From Streptomyces sp. NL15-2K (GTDB taxonomy: Bacteria > Actinomycetota > Actinomycetes > Streptomycetales > Streptomycetaceae): DNA of 64,000 nt. Shown piece after piece: positions 59,210-64,000 of this stretch. The stretch spans positions 11,717,001 to 11,781,000 of the forward strand of contig NZ_CP130630.1 in assembly GCF_030551255.1 (NCBI RefSeq). Reading direction: 5' to 3'. Positions within the stretch are counted from its first letter, which is position 1, and each line of letters starts with the position of its first letter. The notes beneath the pieces were generated by a model. It saw only the letters and a program-made list of their open reading frames with translations, was not told the origin of the DNA and did no database searches. The position numbers were made by a program, and so were the translations under genes.

Positions 59210-60817
59210 GTGAGCGAGCAGCAGGTCGTGCAGGCCGTCGACGGCTTCGCGTACGGCACGGTCGGCGCGGACATTCACGTCTTGGGGGACGGCGTACCCC
59301 TGTACGTACTGGAGAACTGGCGCCCGGCACCGACGCCCGACCCGCAGTGGCTGCGGGAGCTGCCCAGCCGGATGCTCAACGCCCGTTTCGCCGTGGTGGA
59401 CTTCACCGGACGGACCGACGAACTGGCCGACCTGCGTGCCTGGTCGTCCCGAGGTCCGCGGCTGGCGGCCAGATGGCTGCACGGACCGGGCGGCCAAGGG
59501 AAGAGCCGTCTGGCCGACGAGTTCGCGCGCGAGCTGCTCACGGCGGGCTGGAAGGTGGTCACCTGCACCCATGGCCCGGGCAGCGTACTTCCACCGCCCG
59601 GCAGTCAGGACATGAGCCTGGACGGTGCCGCCGGAATCCTTCTCGTGCTCGACTATGCCGACCGGTGGCCGCTGGCCCACCTCGCCTGGTTGCTCAGCAA
59701 CGCCCTGCTGCACCAGCCCGCCGTCCGTACCCGTGTGCTGATGCTGGCACGCACCCCGGACGCCTGGCCCGCCGTCCGCGGGGTGCTCGCCAACCACCAG
59801 GCCGGTACGTCGTCCCACGCCCTGGACCCGTTGCCGGGAGACCCGACGGCCGCGGGCGGGGGCATGGGGACCGGCGAGGGCGAGCCCCGAGCCCGATGGG
59901 AGATGTTCACCAGCGCACGGGACGGCTTCGCCTCCCGCTACGGCGTCTCCGCGTCCGGCGTGGGCCCGCCGGGGCGCCTGGACCACCCCGACTTCGCGCT
60001 CACCCTGGCCGTGCACATGGCCGCCCTCGTGGCCGTCGACGCCCATGTTCTCGGCCGCCGCCCACCGAGCGACATGGACGGGCTCACGATCTACCTCCTG
60101 GACCGCGAACATCTGTACTGGGAGCGGATGTACGGCGATGCCACCCACGAACTCGACCCCACTGCCCGTACGTTCGCCACGCCGCCCCGTCAGATGAACC
60201 GCATCGTGTTCGCGGCCTCCCTCTCCGGGCCCGTGCCCGGAGAGACCGGACAGGCCATCCTCACGGACCGCTTACCGGCGGCACCACTTCAGCCGTCGGG
60301 CGCCCACCCCCTCGCCGCCCCGACCCCGGAGCGGATGCTCGGCGACCACGCCCACTGCTACCCGCCGGCCGGCCAAGCCCGGAACACCGTGCTGGAACCG
60401 CTGCACCCCGACCGGCTCGCCGAGGACTTCCTCGCCCTGACCCTGCCCGGTCACCGAGCGGACTACCCGGCCGGCGGCTGGTCGAGGCCCGCGGTCGAGG
60501 CGCTGCTGTCCCGCGGCGAAGAGGACGGAGAAGCCGCATGGGCCACGCGGGCCGTCACCGCGCTGGCCTTCGCCGCGCAGCGGTGGCCGCACCTCGGACC
60601 GGAGCATCTCTTCCCGCTGCTGCGGGACGACCCCCGGCTGGCCGTGGACGCGGGAAGCGGCGCCCTCTCGGCGCTCGCCGCCATCCCGGACATGGCGCCG
60701 GACGTCCTGGAGGCCATCGACGCCCTCCTGCCCCCCCGGACGGCACCCCGACCTCGACCTGGGAGCGGCCGCCGTGGCGGAGGCGCTCCTGCCGCACCGG
60801 CTCGCCGCCACCCATGA
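59210..60817 (+). CDS. P-loop NTPase (STAND-like), 5' part of a split NTPase-TPR gene
   Basis: A 535-residue frame. After an N-terminal domain (GTVGADIHVLGDGVPLYVLENWR...WLRELPSRMLNARFAVVDFTGR) come Walker A GPGGQGKS (92-99) and Walker B ILLVLDYAD (143-151), as in STAND/NACHT-like NTPases. It runs normally to DALLPP at 60730, then reads Arg/Pro/Gly-rich nonsense to the stop at 60817. A run of seven C (60731-60737) marks the break; with one C fewer, the frame would join the TPR part without a gap. A true mutation, programmed shift or sequence error are all possible. Confidence 0.82.
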   Translation: MSEQQVVQAVDGFAYGTVGADIHVLGDGVPLYVLENWRPAPTPDPQWLRELPSRMLNARFAVVDFTGRTDELADLRAWSSRGPRLAARWLHGPGGQGKSRLADEFARELLTAGWKVVTCTHGPGSVLPPPGSQDMSLDGAAGILLVLDYADRWPLAHLAWLLSNALLHQPAVRTRVLMLARTPDAWPAVRGVLANHQAGTSSHALDPLPGDPTAAGGGMGTGEGEPRARWEMFTSARDGFASRYGVSASGVGPPGRLDHPDFALTLAVHMAALVAVDAHVLGRRPPSDMDGLTIYLLDREHLYWERMYGDATHELDPTARTFATPPRQMNRIVFAASLSGPVPGETGQAILTDRLPAAPLQPSGAHPLAAPTPERMLGDHAHCYPPAGQARNTVLEPLHPDRLAEDFLALTLPGHRADYPAGGWSRPAVEALLSRGEEDGEAAWATRAVTALAFAAQRWPHLGPEHLFPLLRDDPRLAVDAGSGALSALAAIPDMAPDVLEAIDALLPPRTAPRPRPGSGRRGGGAPAAPARRHP

Positions 60818-63146
60818 CGTCGCCGAAGACGCCGCTCTCTACCACGCGTTGGCCACCCGGCAGTCCCACGCAGGGCTGCACGCGGAGGCGATCGGCTCCC
60901 TGGTGTCCGTGATGTTCAGCCTGCGGATGGTGGTCGATGCCGAGCAGCAGCCCCGCTACGCGGGCGCCCTGTACGACCTCGGTCTCGCCTTCGACGCGGA
61001 CGGCCGCAGCGAAGAGGCGCTGTCGGCGCTGGAACAGGCCGTGGAGATCTGGCGCCGCCTGGCCGCCGCCGATCCAGACCGCCACGGGCCGGACCTGGCG
61101 CTGGCCCTGTCCGGACTGGGGTCCTGCCTGTTGGCACAGGGCCGCACAGCTGAGGGATGGACCGCCGAATCGGAGGCGGCGAAGATCCGGCTGCGTCTCG
61201 CGCAGGCTGACCCGGTGGTCTACGGCAAGGAGCTGTCGGACTCGCTGGTCAACATCGCCGTCCACGCGGCGGAGGCCGGCCGCCCCGACGCGGCGCTGGA
61301 CGCGGCCGAGCAGGCCGTGGCGTACCGGCGGCTCCTCGCCGACCTCGACAAGCCCGAGTACGAGTCCGACCTGGCGGCGGCGCTGTCCAACCTCTCCACC
61401 CACCTCGCCGACGCGGGCCGGTGGACGCAGGCCGTCGCCGCCGCCGAGGAGGCTGTGGAGACCGGACGTCGGCTGGCCAGGGCCAACCCGTTGGCTCACG
61501 AGGCCGAACTGGCCAGGAACCTCGCCAACCTGGCGAACGCCCTGGCCGAGTCCGGGCAGTCGTCGCAAGCGGTGGCCGTCAGCGAGGAGGCCGTGGAGAT
61601 CGGACGTCGGCTGGCCCGGGCCAATCCCGCCGCCCACGAAGCCGGACTGGCCCGGAAGCTGACCGACCTCGGCAACCGACTGGCGCAGACGGGACGGCCG
61701 GCGGCAGCCCTGGCCGCGGTCCAGGAGGCCGAGACCGTCCTGAGGCGGCTGGCCGGAGCCGACCCGGCCGCCTACGAGGCCGACCTCATGACGAACTTGT
61801 GCAACGCCAGCGCCACCTACCTGGCGGTCGGAGAGCGGCACAAGGCGGTGACCGCCGTACGCGAGGCGGTGGACATCGCACGCCGCCTCGGCAGGCAGGC
61901 CCTCCCGGCCAACGCCTCAGGACTCGCCACCGTCCTGATCAACGCCGGCAGCGCCTTCATGGCGAGCGGCCGGCGGGACGACGCGCGGATGGCGGCTGAG
62001 GAGGCCGTCGGCCTGTGGCGCGTCCTCGCCCGCGACAATCCGTCCCGACACAGCGTCGATCTCGCCGCCTCCCTGGCGAACCTGGGTGTGGTCCAGGCGG
62101 CGGCCGGGCGGTACGAGGAGGCGCTCGCCGCGACGGAGGAGAGCGTGGCCGTCGCGCGCGCCCTCCCTCTCCAGGCCCGGGCGGCCCATCGCGCGGACCT
62201 CGCCCAGTCGCTCACCAACCTGTGCCTGCGCCGCACGGCCCTCGGCCAGTGGACGCAGGCCGTCGACGCGGGTGAAGAGGCCGTGGAACTCTGGCGAGAG
62301 CTGGCCCGGGAGAACCCGGCGGTCCACGAAGCGGGCCTCGCCACCAGCCTCACCCACCTGGGCGCCCTGCACCTGGAGACCGGCAGCGCCCCGAAAGCCG
62401 TCCGGTGCACGACCGAAGCGGTACGGCTCCTGCGCCGGCTGGCCGCCGCCGACCCGGCCGCCCGTGAACCCGACCTCGCCCAGGCACTGGCCGATCTCGG
62501 CAACGCCCTGGGCAACACCGGCGAACAGCGGGAAGGCCTGGCCAGGGTCTCGGAAGCCGTCGAGATCCGGCGCCGCCTGGCCCGCGAACTCCCCGAGGCA
62601 CACGAGGGCGACCTGGCCGCAAGCCTCACGGACCAGGGGGCACGCCTCTCGGCCCTCGGCCGGTGGCCGGAGGCCATGGCCTCGTTCATGGAAGCGGTGC
62701 GGCTGCGCGGCCGCCTGGCCCACGAGAACCCCCAGGCCGTAGAGCCGGAGCTGGCGATCTCCCTGATCGGACTCGCCGGCGCGCACGCACAGCTGGGCCA
62801 GGTGGACGCCGCCTTCGTGGCCGCCAAACAGGCGGTCGACCTCTTCGACCGCCACACCGGACCCGGCGAACAGATGTACGCGCTCCAGCGGGCCCAAGCC
62901 CTGCACGTCCTGGCGGCCGTGCTGGTCATGAACGGCCGCGATCCGGACCGGGCACTGCGGGCCGCGAGCGAGGCGGCGGACATGTACGCCGCCCTGTCCG
63001 CCGAACGCTCCCTGGACTACGGCCCCTTGTACCAGGCGATCCAAATGACCCGTGCCGCCGCCCTCGAACAACTGGGCCGCACGACCGAGGCCCGCGCTGT
63101 CATCAACCGCTTGGACATCCCGTCGACGGGGTTCACCCACGGGTGA
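60774..63146 (+). CDS. Tetratricopeptide-repeat C-terminal part of the split NTPase gene
   Basis: A 790-residue frame in the next phase from the NTPase. It contains about 13-14 repeats of roughly 46 residues, each with the shape AAEEAVETGRRLARANPxxHEAELA followed by LANLANALAESGQ, typical of TPR units in STAND sensor proteins. They would form a superhelix that binds a partner. In-frame reading back from 60774 gives a normal bridge (GRHPDLDLGAAAVAEALLP) to the C-run at 60731, so the parent protein would have 1311 residues. The GTG at 60774 could also start a separate polypeptide. Confidence 0.85.
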   Translation: MAEALLPHRLAATHDVAEDAALYHALATRQSHAGLHAEAIGSLVSVMFSLRMVVDAEQQPRYAGALYDLGLAFDADGRSEEALSALEQAVEIWRRLAAADPDRHGPDLALALSGLGSCLLAQGRTAEGWTAESEAAKIRLRLAQADPVVYGKELSDSLVNIAVHAAEAGRPDAALDAAEQAVAYRRLLADLDKPEYESDLAAALSNLSTHLADAGRWTQAVAAAEEAVETGRRLARANPLAHEAELARNLANLANALAESGQSSQAVAVSEEAVEIGRRLARANPAAHEAGLARKLTDLGNRLAQTGRPAAALAAVQEAETVLRRLAGADPAAYEADLMTNLCNASATYLAVGERHKAVTAVREAVDIARRLGRQALPANASGLATVLINAGSAFMASGRRDDARMAAEEAVGLWRVLARDNPSRHSVDLAASLANLGVVQAAAGRYEEALAATEESVAVARALPLQARAAHRADLAQSLTNLCLRRTALGQWTQAVDAGEEAVELWRELARENPAVHEAGLATSLTHLGALHLETGSAPKAVRCTTEAVRLLRRLAAADPAAREPDLAQALADLGNALGNTGEQREGLARVSEAVEIRRRLARELPEAHEGDLAASLTDQGARLSALGRWPEAMASFMEAVRLRGRLAHENPQAVEPELAISLIGLAGAHAQLGQVDAAFVAAKQAVDLFDRHTGPGEQMYALQRAQALHVLAAVLVMNGRDPDRALRAASEAADMYAALSAERSLDYGPLYQAIQMTRAAALEQLGRTTEARAVINRLDIPSTGFTHG

Positions 63147-63261
63147 TTTCTGCTGGGTCGGTGAAATCCGAACCACCGGACATCAGAGGCGGAACGGGGT
63201 GTCGAACAGCCGTGCGGTCATGGCATTGTGGCCATACGGACGCAGGCGGAGGTGGACCGCG

Positions 63262-64000
63262 ATGAGCGAGGCCGACCCGGGGCTGTTCGGACCGGATTCG
63301 GTGACCTGGCAGATGCACGGCGACCCGATCATGTGGGTCGCGGGAGTCCGTGCGCTCTACCTCCAGGCACTGCACCCGCGCGCCGTGCGCGGCGTCACGC
63401 AGAACTCCGACTTCCGGAACGACGCCTGGGGCCGGCTCATGCGCACGGCCACCTTCGTCGGCACCACGACCTACGGCACGACCGAGGCCGCCGAGAAGGC
63501 CGGCGCCCGGGTCCGCAAGATCCACAGCAGGCTGTCGGCGACCGACCCCGACACCGGCGAGCGCTACGGCGTCGACGAACCCGAACTGCTGCTGTGGGTG
63601 CACTGTGCCGAGATCGACTCCTATCTGCAGGTCGCCCGCCGCTCCGGCTTTCCGCTCACCGACGCCCAGGCCGACCGCTACATCGGCGAACACCGCGTCA
63701 GCGCCCGCCTGGTGGGCCTCGACCCCGACGCCGTACCCAGCGATCAGTCCGAGATGAACGCCTACTTCGAGAAGATCCGGCCGGAACTCGCCGCCGGAGA
63801 AGAGGCACGCATGGTGGACGACTTCCTGCTCCGTCCTCCGACGCACCCGCTCCTCATCCCGGCGCGCGAGGTGCTGTGGCGGCGCGTGGCACATCTGGCG
63901 TACGCCGCCCTGCCACCGTACGCCCACGAGCTGTACGGCCGACCGGCCCCCGAACCCACCACCGTCACCCGCCAGTTGCGCGCCACGGGCACCCTGTTGC
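63262..64000 (+). CDS. MpaB-family (DUF2236) oxygenase, 3' end outside window
   Basis: 246 residues are visible. GPDSVTWQMHGDPIMWVAGVRALYLQALHPRAVRGVTQNSDF, RLMRTATFVGTTTYGT, then LLLWVHCAEIDSYLQVARRSGF are features of the MpaB/Lcp-like haem oxygenase family. GGAGGTGG precedes ATG 63262. The gene continues past the window edge. No link with the NTPase-TPR genes is evident; the 115-base gap holds no clear signal. Confidence 0.85.
   Translation, partial: MSEADPGLFGPDSVTWQMHGDPIMWVAGVRALYLQALHPRAVRGVTQNSDFRNDAWGRLMRTATFVGTTTYGTTEAAEKAGARVRKIHSRLSATDPDTGERYGVDEPELLLWVHCAEIDSYLQVARRSGFPLTDAQADRYIGEHRVSARLVGLDPDAVPSDQSEMNAYFEKIRPELAAGEEARMVDDFLLRPPTHPLLIPAREVLWRRVAHLAYAALPPYAHELYGRPAPEPTTVTRQLRATGTLL

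Noticed and set aside
63147..63261. Operon link between the TPR gene and the MpaB-family gene
   Set aside because: A 115-base gap with its own strong ribosome binding site and no functional relation; treated as separate.

Overview
The window is high-GC DNA with frequent GTG and TTG starts, purine-rich ribosome binding sites and many start-stop overlaps (ATGA, GTGA). A mycofactocin-coupled dehydrogenase, a CoxLMS-type molybdenum hydroxylase, FadE-type acyl-CoA dehydrogenase pairs and a FadD3-like ligase all point to a Streptomyces or close actinomycete. No rRNA, tRNA or CRISPR array was seen.

Most of the window (about 1-54 kb) is a mosaic of short catabolic operons for CoA-linked degradation of an unidentified lipid-like or alicyclic substrate. 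Left part: phosphotransferase and SDR genes (2-1713); an SDR divergent from an acyl-CoA ligase-thiolase pair (1757-5173); a minus-strand operon of beta-glucuronidase plus a peptide-type ABC transporter ending in a broken dehydrogenase gene (12462-5237), with a divergent TetR gene; a minus-strand operon of PPOX protein, SnoaL-like protein, two-subunit acyl-CoA dehydrogenase and TesB (17039-13419); a divergent Liv-type ABC transporter with two small proteins and an amidohydrolase (17150-22776); and an MFS pump with a TetR gene (23051-25015).

Middle part: a TetR gene divergent from a long plus-strand operon (25876-33077) holding CoxL/M/S/G homologues, a mycofactocin-coupled SDR, a cytochrome P450, its ferredoxin and the remains of a GMC oxidoreductase. 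Facing it on the minus strand are a crotonase, two SDRs, a hydroxyisobutyrate-dehydrogenase-like protein, an aldehyde dehydrogenase and a double carboxymuconolactone-decarboxylase protein (38997-33105). A CoA-transferase/amidohydrolase pair (39079-41428) meets tail to tail a nine-gene beta-oxidation operon (51293-41416): hydratase, two-subunit acyl-CoA dehydrogenase, FadD3-like ligase, CoA-transferase, hydratase, thiolase, acyl-CoA dehydrogenase, SDR. Upstream lie a GntR regulator, an SDR, another acyl-CoA dehydrogenase and a TetR gene (51434-55010).

Together these genes could take up glucuronidated or carboxylated compounds, remove the sugar, oxidise hydroxyl and methyl groups (P450, molybdenum hydroxylase, SDRs, aldehyde dehydrogenase) and shorten the carbon skeleton as CoA thioesters. 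The real substrate cannot be read from sequence. A perfect or near-perfect palindrome, GAGAAT-N3-ATTCTC, recurs at three operon heads with a fourth degenerate copy, which suggests one regulator links the dispersed operons.

The right end (55-64 kb) is different: an XRE-cupin regulator divergent from an EamA exporter; a PaiB-like gene carrying an in-frame 201-bp palindromic mobile element; a B3/4-domain protein; a small protein followed by a P-loop NTPase-TPR gene split by a one-base shift at a run of seven C; and the start of an MpaB-family oxygenase gene.
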